This document shows positions 35,126-43,748 of a DNA stretch of 64,000 nt, one piece after another. The stretch is from Verrucomicrobiota bacterium JB022 (GTDB taxonomy: Bacteria > Verrucomicrobiota > Verrucomicrobiia > Opitutales > Oceanipulchritudinaceae), in assembly GCA_030673845.1 (NCBI GenBank), contig JAUTCQ010000009.1, forward strand, positions 124,001 through 188,000, written 5' to 3'. Position numbers and translations under genes: made by a program. Within the stretch, counting starts at the first letter, position 1; the number at the start of each line of letters is the position of its first letter. Below the pieces are notes generated by a model. The model saw only the letters and a list, made by a program, of their open reading frames with translations. It did no database searches and had not been told where the DNA came from.

Positions 35126-35291
35126 GAGCATTTCCGGATTAAGCTGAAACAGTGGATGGGAGCTATTTTGAGCCGCAGCGCGAGGCTGAGGCTTCGAAGG
35201 CGGGCCCAAAGGCCCATTGAGAAGCCGCAACGAAGCGAACGGCCAAAAGAGCCCCATTACTTCGCTGGTTCAGATTAAAACGGAACTGCTC
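35126..35291 (+). repeat. 166-bp fold-back element with terminal inverted repeats (MITE-like)
   Basis: The 27-base ends, 35126-35152 and 35265-35291, are inverted repeats matching at 22 of 27 positions (starting GAGCA and ending TGCTC). Inner arms also pair imperfectly (ATGGGAGCTATTTTG on the left, CAAAAGAGCCCCAT on the right), with GGGCCCAAAGGCCC near the centre, so the whole element folds back. It has no coding capacity and no obvious target-site duplication. No second copy was seen in this window. Confidence 0.65.
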
Positions 35292-35309
35292 AAGACATCA
35301 CTTTACCGG

Positions 35310-35342
35310 GCCAGCCGTCCTTCGTGGGCGGCTGGCTTTTTT
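35310..35342 (+). terminator. Rho-independent terminator downstream of trxA
   Basis: An 11-base stem (GCCAGCCGTCC with GGGCGGCTGGC, one G-T pair), a TTCGT loop and a run of six T on the plus strand. It ends 12 bases before the convergent menA stop. Confidence 0.9.
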
Positions 35343-35353
35343 GTGCGCGCCGA

Positions 35354-36280
35354 TCAATGCGCCTGAGTATCGATGATCAGGCCGGCAGCGAGGAGCACTC
35401 CGTAGAGCAGCATGAAGAGGGCGCTCTGGGCGAGGCGCTTGAGCCAGCCTTCGCGCTCGGCCGCTTGCCCCATCGTCAGCGCCAGCTTGAGGCCGAGCGG
35501 CAGCGACAGCCAGGGCAGCAGGGTCCACAAGCCGAATTGATAATCGAGAATCAGGAATAAAGGCACGATGGCTGCCAGGATCACAAGCACCTGGTATTGC
35601 CGCACCCCAAAGTCGCGCCCGAAGCGGACGGCCAGCGTGCGCTTGCCTGTCATCGCATCGGTCCCGACGTCGCGCAGGTTATTGACCACCAGGATATTGG
35701 TCGCCAGCGCACCCGGCACGATAGAGATCCAGAAGGCCGGCCCGATGTAGAGGACAGCCGCGTCTTGTGCCCAGTTGTAGCCTATCCAGCTCTGCGCCTG
35801 CACATAAAACGTGAGCATGGTGGCGACAAAGCCGAAGAAGAAAAACACGAAGACATCGCCCAGGCCATTGTAACCTAGCGGATAAGGCCCGCCGGTGTAG
35901 GCCCAGCCGCAAGCGATGCTGGCCACGCCCACCACCAGCAGCCACCAGCCCCCGAAGGGGATCAGCCCGCAGCCGACCAGAAAGGTGAGGCCGAAGACGA
36001 GCCACATGGCGCGGCGCATCTCCTCGGGCTTCACCAGCCCGGCAGCGGTGGCGCGAGTCGGCCCGATGCGGTCGGCCGTGTCGGCGCCTTTGACAAAGTC
36101 GTAGTAGTCGTTGGCGTAATTGGTACCCACCTGCACGAGCAGGGCGAAGAGCAGCGCCAAGCTCGCCGCCAGCGGATCGAACTGGTGCGCATGCCAGGCG
36201 AGCGCAGTCCCGAGCAAGACGGGAATGATCGCCGCCGGGAGGGTCTTGGGGCGGGCAGCCAACAGCCAAGGGTTTGCCAT
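35354..36280 (-). CDS. menA: 1,4-dihydroxy-2-naphthoate polyprenyltransferase MenA
   Basis: An inner-membrane UbiA-family enzyme that prenylates 1,4-dihydroxy-2-naphthoate to demethylmenaquinone. The 308-residue product has eight or nine membrane helices, the Asp-rich motif 'NYANDYYDFVKGAD' and the second motif 'NNLRDVGTDAMTGKRTLAVR'. The N-terminus 'WLLAARPKTLPAAIIPVLLG' is typical of MenA rather than UbiA. The cytochrome bd oxidase encoded at 44.7-47.2 kb could use the resulting quinol. Confidence 0.95.
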   Translation of the reverse strand: MANPWLLAARPKTLPAAIIPVLLGTALAWHAHQFDPLAASLALLFALLVQVGTNYANDYYDFVKGADTADRIGPTRATAAGLVKPEEMRRAMWLVFGLTFLVGCGLIPFGGWWLLVVGVASIACGWAYTGGPYPLGYNGLGDVFVFFFFGFVATMLTFYVQAQSWIGYNWAQDAAVLYIGPAFWISIVPGALATNILVVNNLRDVGTDAMTGKRTLAVRFGRDFGVRQYQVLVILAAIVPLFLILDYQFGLWTLLPWLSLPLGLKLALTMGQAAEREGWLKRLAQSALFMLLYGVLLAAGLIIDTQAH

Positions 36281-36320
36281 ATGCGCATGGTTACGATCCC
36301 CCGGCGCGAACGCAACTCCT

Positions 36321-36959
36321 TCAGTATCCGTCGCTCAACAATGGCGCGAGCTCCAGCACGCCGCTGTCGTCCCCGGCCTGCCAGCGTACCCGCACGGTGA
36401 GTTGCGGCACGGCATCCGAGGCTGGCAAACGCCACCCCTGCTCCGGCTCCCGAGGCCAGGGCTGCCAAACGCCATCGTTCCGGCGACCGACCTCCAGCTC
36501 GACGGCGTCCAGCGGCCCCACCAGCACGGTGCGCTCGCCCGCGATCAGCGGTTCCCACTCGGCCAAGGAGTCCGCTGCCGCCGGGGCCTTGCGAATCACC
36601 GCCAGAGACGGCTTGGCGCGGGGGCTGCCCCAGGCATCTTCCGCGACCAGGGCCAATGCCTGCCACGCCAACGCCTCGTCTTCGTCCAGCCATGCGCCCT
36701 TGAGCAACACGGCGGGTTCGGTCCGTTCGCCGGCCACCACGTCGAGCCAAAGCGGCGCATCGGGCGCGGGCAGTCGATGGTGCCAACCCTCCTCGACTTG
36801 CCAGAGCGCCTCCACCACTGACGAGCGGTCGGCCAGGCGCAGTTGACCAAACGAAGCCTGAAGCGTCGCCCGGAACAGGCCGACGAGCACCAGCAGCAGC
36901 CCCGCCAGCAGGCTGAGGGCGACCGTCACCTCCAGCAGCGTAAAGCCACGGCGTTTCAT
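36321..36959 (-). CDS. Pseudopilin, GspJ-like (last of five)
   Basis: A 212-residue product with a type IV prepilin start 'MKRRGFTLLEVTVALSLLAG' (cleavage after Gly, then Phe; Glu at mature +5), followed by a long variable, Trp-rich periplasmic domain. Size and last position suggest a minor pseudopilin of the GspJ kind. The ATG at 36959 overlaps the stop of the previous gene as ATGA. Confidence 0.8.
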   Translation of the reverse strand: MKRRGFTLLEVTVALSLLAGLLLVLVGLFRATLQASFGQLRLADRSSVVEALWQVEEGWHHRLPAPDAPLWLDVVAGERTEPAVLLKGAWLDEDEALAWQALALVAEDAWGSPRAKPSLAVIRKAPAAADSLAEWEPLIAGERTVLVGPLDAVELEVGRRNDGVWQPWPREPEQGWRLPASDAVPQLTVRVRWQAGDDSGVLELAPLLSDGY

Positions 36960-37318
36960 GGCCGAACCTCCAGCCACAGGTATTCCGGCCCGCCAGCCAG
37001 CTCCTGCAGTGCCACCCAATATTCGGCCTCGCCTACGCCGGGAGTAAAAGTGACCTTCCAACCGTGGCCGCCGGCGCAACATTCCTGCCAGAGCCACGCC
37101 TCCCCTTCGCGCACGAGCATCCAGTCGGTCGCAACTTCAGGTGGATGAGCGTGCAACTGCTCCTGCACCGCCCGCACGACCTCCGCCGGGCGGACCGCTT
37201 GCGCTGGTGCCGTATCGGCCAAAGCCCGAGCCAGCAGGAGGACAAGCGCCATCAGCGCCACGCCCATCACGCCAAGGGCCAGTGCCACCTCCAGCAGGGT
37301 GAAGCCGCGGTGCCTCAA
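36956..37318 (-). CDS. Pseudopilin, GspI-like (TTG start)
   Basis: A 120-residue product with prepilin signal 'LRHRGFTLLEVALALGVMGV' read from a TTG start at 37318. That TTG overlaps the previous stop as TTGA, the same 4-base coupling used by its neighbours, and any longer start would run far into the previous gene. The mature part has 'EVVRAVQEQLHAHPPEVATD' and a Cys pair ('QECCAGG'). Confidence 0.75.
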   Translation of the reverse strand: MRHRGFTLLEVALALGVMGVALMALVLLLARALADTAPAQAVRPAEVVRAVQEQLHAHPPEVATDWMLVREGEAWLWQECCAGGHGWKVTFTPGVGEAEYWVALQELAGGPEYLWLEVRP

Positions 37319-37800
37319 GGCGCCACCTCCCGCTGCTGCGGCAACCCACCCGGTTCCCAGCGGCCTTCCGTGCCGTCGGCCCAGCGCCAAGTATAAGTGT
37401 GAACGGGTTGGCCGCTCGCGTTCAGCTCAATAACCTGGGCTTCGCCTCGTGCGGCCCAAACAGAAAACGTATGCCGGTCCGCATCATTAATGGTCAGGCG
37501 GACACCGCTCCATGCAAAAGCAGAGGTAGGCTCCGGTTCCCATTCACTTCCGGCCAGGATCAGCTGTTCGGCGTACAGCCCCGTCTCATCGCTCCAAATC
37601 GCTACGCAGACCGGGCGGCCCCGCGCTTGAGCGAGTTGGCGAGCATTGGCGAGGTAGGCTTCCCATGCTTTGGGCGCCTCCAAATCTGGCGGCGGCTGCG
37701 CGGGGCTGGCCTGCCAGACCCATAGCGCACCGCCCAGCAAGCCGGTGACGAGCGCCAGTACGACCACGATCTCCAGCAATGAAAAGCCGCGCCGCATCAC
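37315..37800 (-). CDS. Pseudopilin, GspH-like
   Basis: A 161-residue product with prepilin start 'MMRRGFSLLEIVVVLALVTG' (Glu5 present), a hydrophobic alpha helix, and a beta-rich periplasmic domain typical of GspH/FimT minor pseudopilins ('LANARQLAQARGRPVCVAIW'). It overlaps the upstream gene by 4 bases. The subtype is inferred from size and order. Confidence 0.8.
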   Translation of the reverse strand: MMRRGFSLLEIVVVLALVTGLLGGALWVWQASPAQPPPDLEAPKAWEAYLANARQLAQARGRPVCVAIWSDETGLYAEQLILAGSEWEPEPTSAFAWSGVRLTINDADRHTFSVWAARGEAQVIELNASGQPVHTYTWRWADGTEGRWEPGGLPQQREVAP

Positions 37801-38345
37801 CAGCTCACGATCCAGGGGCCTTCGGCTCCACCTTCTACATACCAGTATACGCCCGTCGGCAAGGGGCGCACCGGGCGGGAGGCTTCCGGCACGTTGGTCA
37901 GCTCCGCCAGCTCAATCCAGCCGTCGCGATCGTGGTCCCACACATAGTGCCAGCGGTGATTGCCAAAAGCGTCGGTCCAGCGACCGTCCTCTTCCAGATC
38001 GTCGGCAGCAAGCTGGAGGAAATTGCGCGCTTGCGGATTCAACGCACGGGCGGCAGCGGCCATTTCGCCACCATCCAGACCGTAGCCGAGCAGGGATTCC
38101 AGCAGGAGGGCTTCCTGCCCCGCCAGCGAGACATCGGCGGTCTCGGCCAAGGCGGGGTAGCGCCCATAATACCCGCGGTATGCCTCCACCGCCAGGCTGA
38201 GACGGGCAAACTGGGCGCGGGTGTGTTCGACTTTGGCCGCACGCTGCGAACCACTGATCGCGGGAATCGCGAAACTGAGCAGCACCCCGAGCACCGCCAG
38301 CACGCCGACCAGCTCCAGCAGCGAATACCCGCCCTTACTCGCCAT
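37797..38345 (-). CDS. Pseudopilin, GspG-like (second)
   Basis: A 182-residue product with prepilin start 'MASKGGYSLLELVGVLAVLG' and a major-pseudopilin layout: helix, then 'RLSLAVEAYRGYYGRYPALA', then a C-terminal 'DAFGNHRWHYVWDHDRDG' resembling the DPWG/calcium-loop region of GspG. It overlaps the first gene by 11 bases. Confidence 0.82.
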   Translation of the reverse strand: MASKGGYSLLELVGVLAVLGVLLSFAIPAISGSQRAAKVEHTRAQFARLSLAVEAYRGYYGRYPALAETADVSLAGQEALLLESLLGYGLDGGEMAAAARALNPQARNFLQLAADDLEEDGRWTDAFGNHRWHYVWDHDRDGWIELAELTNVPEASRPVRPLPTGVYWYVEGGAEGPWIVSW

Positions 38346-38859
38346 ACACGAGGTTGTCGCGGTAGAGGTTGGCCTCCGAATAACCCGTCGTCAGCCAGCC
38401 GTCGGGCTCGATGCCGCAAGGCTCGGGGTTGCCATTGCTTGCCGCGCTCGCCCCAAGGGAGAGCAGGCGAAAGCGCGGATACGTCCACTCGCTGGCCGTG
38501 GTGTAGAGGTAAACGTAAGGCGTGCCCCACGGGTCGAGCAAGGCTTGGCCGTCGTCTGCCAAGGCGGGGACTAGCGGCTTCCAGCGAGCGGGTGCGGCTT
38601 CGCCGTTTGGCCCCTGCCCCAGGCGCAGGCTACGGTAGAGCACCGCCGCGCCATCCGCCTCCGAGGCAACCGGATAGGCCCCCCAGTGGCGATGGTAGGC
38701 CTGCAGGGCCGCCGCCATGGCCTCGAGCTGCGCCTCGGCCTGGAGGCAGCGCTGGTGTCGTTGCACGGAAAGCCCGCCCCAGCCGACCGCGCCCAGCATC
38801 AAGCCGATGATGCCCAAGGCGAAAACCAGCTCCAATAGCGTCCAGCCGCGTGCGTTCAT
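38335..38859 (-). CDS. Pseudopilin, GspG-like (first of the operon)
   Basis: A 174-residue product with prepilin start 'MNARGWTLLELVFALGIIGL' (Trp at mature +1 instead of Phe), a helix, 'MAAALQAYHRHWGAYPVASE', and 'ALLDPWGTPYVYLYTTASEW', the GspG 'DPWGxPY' signature. It heads an operon of five pseudopilins without ATPase, platform, secretin or prepilin peptidase genes, so the secretion machinery must be elsewhere. The longer upstream frame has no prepilin features. Confidence 0.85.
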   Translation of the reverse strand: MNARGWTLLELVFALGIIGLMLGAVGWGGLSVQRHQRCLQAEAQLEAMAAALQAYHRHWGAYPVASEADGAAVLYRSLRLGQGPNGEAAPARWKPLVPALADDGQALLDPWGTPYVYLYTTASEWTYPRFRLLSLGASAASNGNPEPCGIEPDGWLTTGYSEANLYRDNLVYGE

Positions 38860-38930
38860 CGGGCCATCAAGGGACGTTTGCACCGGGGAGTCAAGACGGA
38901 CCCTTGGCACAAATTTCTGTTTCCCGCGCG

Positions 38931-38960
38931 TTGACACGATAAAAAACATCTCACTAGATA
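38931..38960 (+). promoter_or_regulatory. Sigma-70-type promoter of rho
   Basis: TTGACA at 38931-38936 and TAGATA at 38955-38960, 18 bases apart, in the AT-rich part of the gap. The predicted leader of about 140 bases before the rho ATG contains a small hairpin (ACGTCC and GGACGT arms). A long leader is common for rho, which often limits its own transcription. Confidence 0.6.
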
Positions 38961-39103
38961 ACATCACTGGTGTCTGCCGACTTAGGTGAAAGCAGCGTTG
39001 GCGGCACCGCCCCTCTGGAACGTCCTCTTCCTTTCTCGGACGTCTGATTGCAAGCGCCGGTGTGGTGTATTGCACCCCGTTATAGCCTCTTTTATCAGGA
39101 CCT

Positions 39104-40237
39104 ATGGAGAACCAAGACTCGTCGCGCGACAGCTTAGCCATCGCGGGCATTTTCGAGCCACAGAACAACAAGGCCGGCGTATTGCTGAACCCGGAGCACA
39201 ACGGCAAGAACCGCCCGTCGGACCCGTTTGTCCCGCGCGAGATGATCCGCCGCTTCAAGATCCAGCGCGGCAGCTTTGTCGAAGGTTTCGGCCAGGAAGA
39301 CGGCAAGCACCCCAACCCGAAGCTGCGCTTCATCGAGAAGATCGACGGCATCAAGGTCGAAGAGCGCAAGCGCGTGCTGGCCTTCGAGCACCTGACGACG
39401 GTGACGCCCAACCAGTGGCTGAAGATGGAGCGCGAGGGCAGCGGCAGCATGGTGGGCCGCATGATCGACCTCTTTTGCCCGATCGGCAAAGGCCAGCGCG
39501 GCCTGATCGTGGCCCCGCCGCGCACGGGCAAGACGACGATCCTGCAAGAGATCGCACATGCCGTGGCCGAAAACCACCCCGAGTGCGAGGTGCTGCTCCT
39601 GCTTGTCGACGAGCGCCCCGAGGAAGTGACGGACATCAAGCGCAACGTGCCGGGCCGCCTCTTTGCCTCCTCCAACGACGAGGATACCAAGAACCACCTT
39701 TATGTGGCCGAGCTGGCCATCGACCACGCCAAGCGCCTCGTCGAAAGCGGCAAGGACGTCGTGCTGCTGATGGACTCGCTGACCCGCCTCGCGCGCGCCT
39801 ACAACGCGGCCAAGGCCGGCAGCGGGCGCACCATGAGCGGCGGCCTCGATGTGCGTGCGCTCGAAAAGCCGCGCCAGCTCTTCTCCACCGCCCGCAATAC
39901 GGAAGAGGCCGGCAGCCTCACGATCATCGCCAGCGCGCTGATCGAGACCGGCAGCCGGATGGACGAGCTGATCTTCCAGGAATTCAAGGGCACCGGTAAC
40001 ATGGAAATGGTGCTCGACCGCAAGATCGCCGAGCTGCGCCTTTGGCCCGCGATGAATATCGCCAGCTCCGGCACACGCCGCGAAGAGCTGATCCTGCCGC
40101 CCGACGTTTTGAAGAAGGCCACCCTCTTCCGCCGCGCGCTGACCAGCCTCAAGCCCGACGACGCCGTCGAGCGCGCTCTTAGCCGACTCTCGAAGACGAC
40201 CACCAACGAGCAGTTCATGAAACTGCTGGAGGTGTAG
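39104..40237 (+). CDS. rho: Transcription termination factor Rho
   Basis: A hexameric RNA-dependent ATPase that ends transcription. The 377-residue product is shorter than E. coli Rho (419) and lacks the usual N-terminal helical bundle. The RNA-binding domain begins around 'GVLLNPEHNGKNRPSDPFVP'. The motor has P-loop 'APPRTGKTT', 'LLLLVDERPEEVTDIKR', Q-loop 'ARAYNAAKAGSGRTMSGGLD' and R-loop 'IFQEFKGTGNMEMVLDRKIA'. The start is the first in-frame ATG. Confidence 0.97.
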   Translation: MENQDSSRDSLAIAGIFEPQNNKAGVLLNPEHNGKNRPSDPFVPREMIRRFKIQRGSFVEGFGQEDGKHPNPKLRFIEKIDGIKVEERKRVLAFEHLTTVTPNQWLKMEREGSGSMVGRMIDLFCPIGKGQRGLIVAPPRTGKTTILQEIAHAVAENHPECEVLLLLVDERPEEVTDIKRNVPGRLFASSNDEDTKNHLYVAELAIDHAKRLVESGKDVVLLMDSLTRLARAYNAAKAGSGRTMSGGLDVRALEKPRQLFSTARNTEEAGSLTIIASALIETGSRMDELIFQEFKGTGNMEMVLDRKIAELRLWPAMNIASSGTRREELILPPDVLKKATLFRRALTSLKPDDAVERALSRLSKTTTNEQFMKLLEV

Positions 40238-40424
40238 GCCAAGCGCGACATACGCTCGCTATTTCGCAAGTCAATGCCTCTGCTACCGTCTAATTTGGCG
40301 CTATTTAAGCGGCATGAGCGCCCCACTTGCTCGCCATCTCACCAATTCGCAGAAAACCCTGCAAATTATTCAGCTTTATCCTTGCGGGGGGTAAAAGACC
40401 TCTCCTAAATGCTCCTCTTTCGGA

Positions 40425-42188
40425 ATGGAGAACTTCGCCGCTCAGTGCTTAGACATGGCCCGTGCAATTTTGGGCCAAAACCTGGATTCGATCAACGCAG
40501 ATGGGACTATTCAGCCCATCGAGGGCGAACAAGCCCGCGCCGATGAAAGCGGGCACGCTGCGCTCGCCATCGGTGAGTTCTACCGCGCGACGGGCGAGAC
40601 ACAGTTCTCGAACTTCGATCTCGTCGACCTCGCGGCTCGGTGTGTGACGGCGCAAGCCTTCACCGAGGAAGAACATGAAAACGGCCTCGGCTACGCTGCG
40701 TTGGGCATCCTCTCCTTTGGCCCGGCCAAGGAGCGCAATTTGGTGTGGGAACGCCTGCTTGACCCGACGCGCGAGCGTCTCGACAAGCGGATGCTCGCCC
40801 GCACGGACTACGACAACCACCTGCAGTCGTTCAACGTCGCCAAGTCGGTCGTGCGCTACAGCATGGGCTTGTCGAAGAAAGACGAGACGGGCAAGCTGAT
40901 CGACCGCTTCCTCGAACGCGCTCAATCGCGCAGCTCGGCTGGCTTCTTCGACGACAGCTCTGAAGAGAGCCCGATCAACGGCGCCTTCGACATTTACGGT
41001 GTGATGTCCCTCGTGTTCATCCGCCAGTCCCTGCAGCTCCACGCCAATATCCACCTGCGTGACCGCAAGCTGCCCAGCCTGCGCACGATGGCGGAGAAAT
41101 ACCTGAAGCTGCTGCCCGACCTCGTCCGCCAAGACGGCCTCGGCTGGAACTACGGCCGCGGCGTCGGCGCCTACGGGCAGATGCACTGCATCTCGCTGAT
41201 CCTCCAAGCCCTGCGCGACGGCTGGATCGAACCGGAAAAGCGCGGCCTCTACAACGACCTGCTGCGTCGCCTCTTCCAGTTCTTCTTCCTGACCTACATG
41301 GATCAGGAGCACGGCTTCCTCGTCATTCGCGACCATGAGCGCGACACGCAGGATGCCCACACCACGCGGATGGCCAACTTTGACGCCGCGCGCTACCTTT
41401 GCCAATGGTCCCGCCTCGCCAAGAGCATCGGCGGCGACCTGAAGGCCCAGCCCTCCCCCGCCCGCACCGGCGGCCGTTGGGTGATCTTCGACAAGAGCAA
41501 CAAGAAGGAACAAGGCCTCTTCATCTATCAGGATGCCGAGAGCGGCCTGCACCTGCACCTTCCGCTGCTGGCCAACAATGGCCTGAAGAACGCCAACAGC
41601 CTCGCCTTCCCGCACTGCCCGGGCGTGTTCGACTGGCCCGTCAACAAGTTCCTGCCGATCCTCGTGCCGGAACTGACCTTCGGCGAGCACAAGATCGTCC
41701 CCGCTTTCTACGGCAAGAAGTGCGTCACGGGTATGGGCATGCGCCGCTCTTTCTACTTCCGCTACGAGCAGCCCGAGCTGATCACGTCGGAAGAGAAGAT
41801 CGTCCCCGGCCTCGGCTCCTGCCGCGTCAACTGGAACTTCTCCGGCAACACGATCTCCAGCGAATTCATCTTCACGGTGAAGTCGCCGATCAAGTGCGAC
41901 AAGATGCGCTACGTCCTGGCCATCGGCTCGCCGCACAGCGAGAAGCACCTGCCGGGCACCTTTACTCTCGGCGCCAACGGCCTGGGTTGCGAAGTGGAGC
42001 ACGACGACTTCCAAGGCCAGTGGCAGGAAACCGAAGAGGTGACCAACGAGCCCGAATACCGCGGCTACTGGGGCAACATGCACTACATCCAGACGCTCCT
42101 GCGCGATCATCCGCTGCAGATGCGCCCGGGTGTCCAGTACCGCCTCAAGATCTCCTTCACGCCCGACGTGGCGATGCTGGAGGCCTAA
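40425..42188 (+). CDS. Unknown protein, possible helical-toroid plus beta-sandwich
   Basis: I do not recognise this 587-residue product. It has no signal peptide or membrane helix, so it is probably cytoplasmic. Residues 1-330 are strongly helical with spaced aromatic and Gly residues ('[20 protein letters not shown]', '[20 protein letters not shown]'), like an alpha/alpha toroid of glycan-active enzymes; residues 340-587 are strand-rich. No catalytic residues can be assigned. Codon use is strongly biased to C- and G-ending codons, as in rho next to it, which suggests high expression. It is followed by hisF after 25 bases. Confidence 0.8.
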   Translation: MENFAAQCLDMARAILGQNLDSINADGTIQPIEGEQARADESGHAALAIGEFYRATGETQFSNFDLVDLAARCVTAQAFTEEEHENGLGYAALGILSFGPAKERNLVWERLLDPTRERLDKRMLARTDYDNHLQSFNVAKSVVRYSMGLSKKDETGKLIDRFLERAQSRSSAGFFDDSSEESPINGAFDIYGVMSLVFIRQSLQLHANIHLRDRKLPSLRTMAEKYLKLLPDLVRQDGLGWNYGRGVGAYGQMHCISLILQALRDGWIEPEKRGLYNDLLRRLFQFFFLTYMDQEHGFLVIRDHERDTQDAHTTRMANFDAARYLCQWSRLAKSIGGDLKAQPSPARTGGRWVIFDKSNKKEQGLFIYQDAESGLHLHLPLLANNGLKNANSLAFPHCPGVFDWPVNKFLPILVPELTFGEHKIVPAFYGKKCVTGMGMRRSFYFRYEQPELITSEEKIVPGLGSCRVNWNFSGNTISSEFIFTVKSPIKCDKMRYVLAIGSPHSEKHLPGTFTLGANGLGCEVEHDDFQGQWQETEEVTNEPEYRGYWGNMHYIQTLLRDHPLQMRPGVQYRLKISFTPDVAMLEA

Positions 42189-42213
42189 GGCTCGGCCCCT
42201 CTCGCAATATCCG

Positions 42214-42978
42214 ATGCTTTCGGTCCGCATCATCCCCTGCCTGGACGTCAATGCCGGGCGCGTGGTGAAAGGCGTGCGCTTTCAGGAGCTGCGTGATGCC
42301 GGTGACCCAGTCGAAACCGCCAAGGCCTACGAGGCCCAAGGCGCGGACGAACTGGTGTTCCTCGACATCACGGCCTCCAGCGACGGGCGCAGCATCATGC
42401 ACGACGTCGTCGAAGCCACCGCCTCGCAGTGCTTCATGCCCTTGACCGTGGGCGGCGGCCTGCGGACCGTCGACGACATCCGCGCCATGCTCAATGCGGG
42501 CGCGGACAAAGTCAGCCTCAACACCTCTGCCGTCAAAACGCCGGACCTGATCGACAAATCGGCCAGCTTTTTCGGCAACCAATGCATCGTGGTGGCCATG
42601 GATGCCAAGCGTGTGCCGGGCGAGGAGCGTTGGGAAGTCTACACCCACGGCGGTCGCAACCCCACCGGGCTCGACGCCATCGAGTGGGCTCAAGAGGTGA
42701 CGCGCCGTGGCGCGGGAGAAATCCTGCTCACCAGCATGGACGCCGACGGCACTAAGGCCGGCTACGACCTGGAATTGACCCGCCGCCTGAGTGAGGCGGT
42801 GGAAGTTCCCGTCATCGCCTCCGGTGGCGCGGGCACGCTCGACCACTTCGTGGATGTGCTGCGACAAGGCAAGGCTTCGGCGGTGTTGGCCGCCTCCATC
42901 TTCCACTTCGGCACGTTTACGATTGCTCAGGCCAAGCAGCACTTGCACGCCGCCGGTCTGCCGGTGCGGTTGAGTTAG
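42214..42978 (+). CDS. hisF: Imidazole glycerol phosphate synthase subunit HisF
   Basis: The cyclase subunit of histidine biosynthesis, a TIM barrel that uses ammonia from HisH. The 254-residue product has '[19 protein letters not shown]' (catalytic D11), 'EIAL'-like barrel strands, '[18 protein letters not shown]', '[11 protein letters not shown]', '[20 protein letters not shown]' (second catalytic Asp) and '[18 protein letters not shown]'. The start at ATG 42214 matches the family N-terminus. No other his gene is adjacent. Confidence 0.98.
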   Translation: MLSVRIIPCLDVNAGRVVKGVRFQELRDAGDPVETAKAYEAQGADELVFLDITASSDGRSIMHDVVEATASQCFMPLTVGGGLRTVDDIRAMLNAGADKVSLNTSAVKTPDLIDKSASFFGNQCIVVAMDAKRVPGEERWEVYTHGGRNPTGLDAIEWAQEVTRRGAGEILLTSMDADGTKAGYDLELTRRLSEAVEVPVIASGGAGTLDHFVDVLRQGKASAVLAASIFHFGTFTIAQAKQHLHAAGLPVRLS

Positions 42979-43022
42979 CCTGTTACTGGTAGTTGCACGC
43001 AGGGCCGGATGGCATTATCTTG

Positions 43023-43745
43023 ATGTCGATGGCCCGCTTTCTCCTCAGTTTGTGCCTCGTCTGGTGGGCAATTCCCGCTTGGGCGCAGAGTTCGGACAAG
43101 CTGATGGAGCGTTTTCTCGACGGCTTTGGCGGTCGAGAGGCCCTCGATGCGGTGGAGAATGTCCGTTTCATTGGCTTTCTGCACTTTGAGTCGGGCCGCA
43201 GCATCCCGTTTATGCTTTTTTATGCCCAGCCGCAAATGAGCCGGCTGGTGCTGCAGTTCCCGGAGTGGCAGCAGCTGGAGTTGACGCGTTTGGGCGAAGC
43301 TTGGGAGGGCACCGTGAGCCCGCGTGGAACGGATGTGACCCAACTGGAGGGGGCCAAGGCGCAGGCTATGTTGGCCGAAGCCTTCCCGCTCGGGAGCCTC
43401 GTCGCCTACCTGCAAAAGCGCTATTTGCCGCGCTCGATCATGGTCGAAGGTGCTTCGGGCAACGATACCCTGGTGCGCCTGGCGCACGGCGACGGCGTCT
43501 TCAGCGAACATCGACTGGCGGAAGATGGCAGCGTACGGCAGATCGCCGTGGTGACGGTCTACGAAGAGGAATTCCCCGACCGTTTCGAGGTGCTGCCGCT
43601 GGAGTTTACCGAGGTCGCGGGCGTGCGCTGGCCCACGGAGCTTGAAAACCGCATGAACGGCGAGTTCGTATCCCGGCTCCAGATCGTGGACGTAGCCGTC
43701 AATCTGGCCTTGCCGGGCGAAACCTTTGCCCTGCCCGCGCAGTAG
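43023..43745 (+). CDS. Exported protein, possibly LolA-like
   Basis: A 240-residue product with a clear signal peptide ('MARFLLSLCLVWWAIPAWAQ', cleavage after AWA) and a strand-rich body ('VRFIGFLHFESGRSIPFMLF', 'MSRLVLQFPEWQQLELTRLG', 'FEVLPLEFTEVAGVRWPTEL'). The fold pattern resembles the LolA/LolB half-barrel found in many periplasmic proteins, but I see no defining motif. The start at 43023 precedes the signal peptide by two codons. It converges with the next gene with only 3 bases between stops. Confidence 0.8.
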   Translation: MSMARFLLSLCLVWWAIPAWAQSSDKLMERFLDGFGGREALDAVENVRFIGFLHFESGRSIPFMLFYAQPQMSRLVLQFPEWQQLELTRLGEAWEGTVSPRGTDVTQLEGAKAQAMLAEAFPLGSLVAYLQKRYLPRSIMVEGASGNDTLVRLAHGDGVFSEHRLAEDGSVRQIAVVTVYEEEFPDRFEVLPLEFTEVAGVRWPTELENRMNGEFVSRLQIVDVAVNLALPGETFALPAQ

Positions 43746-43748
43746 CGC

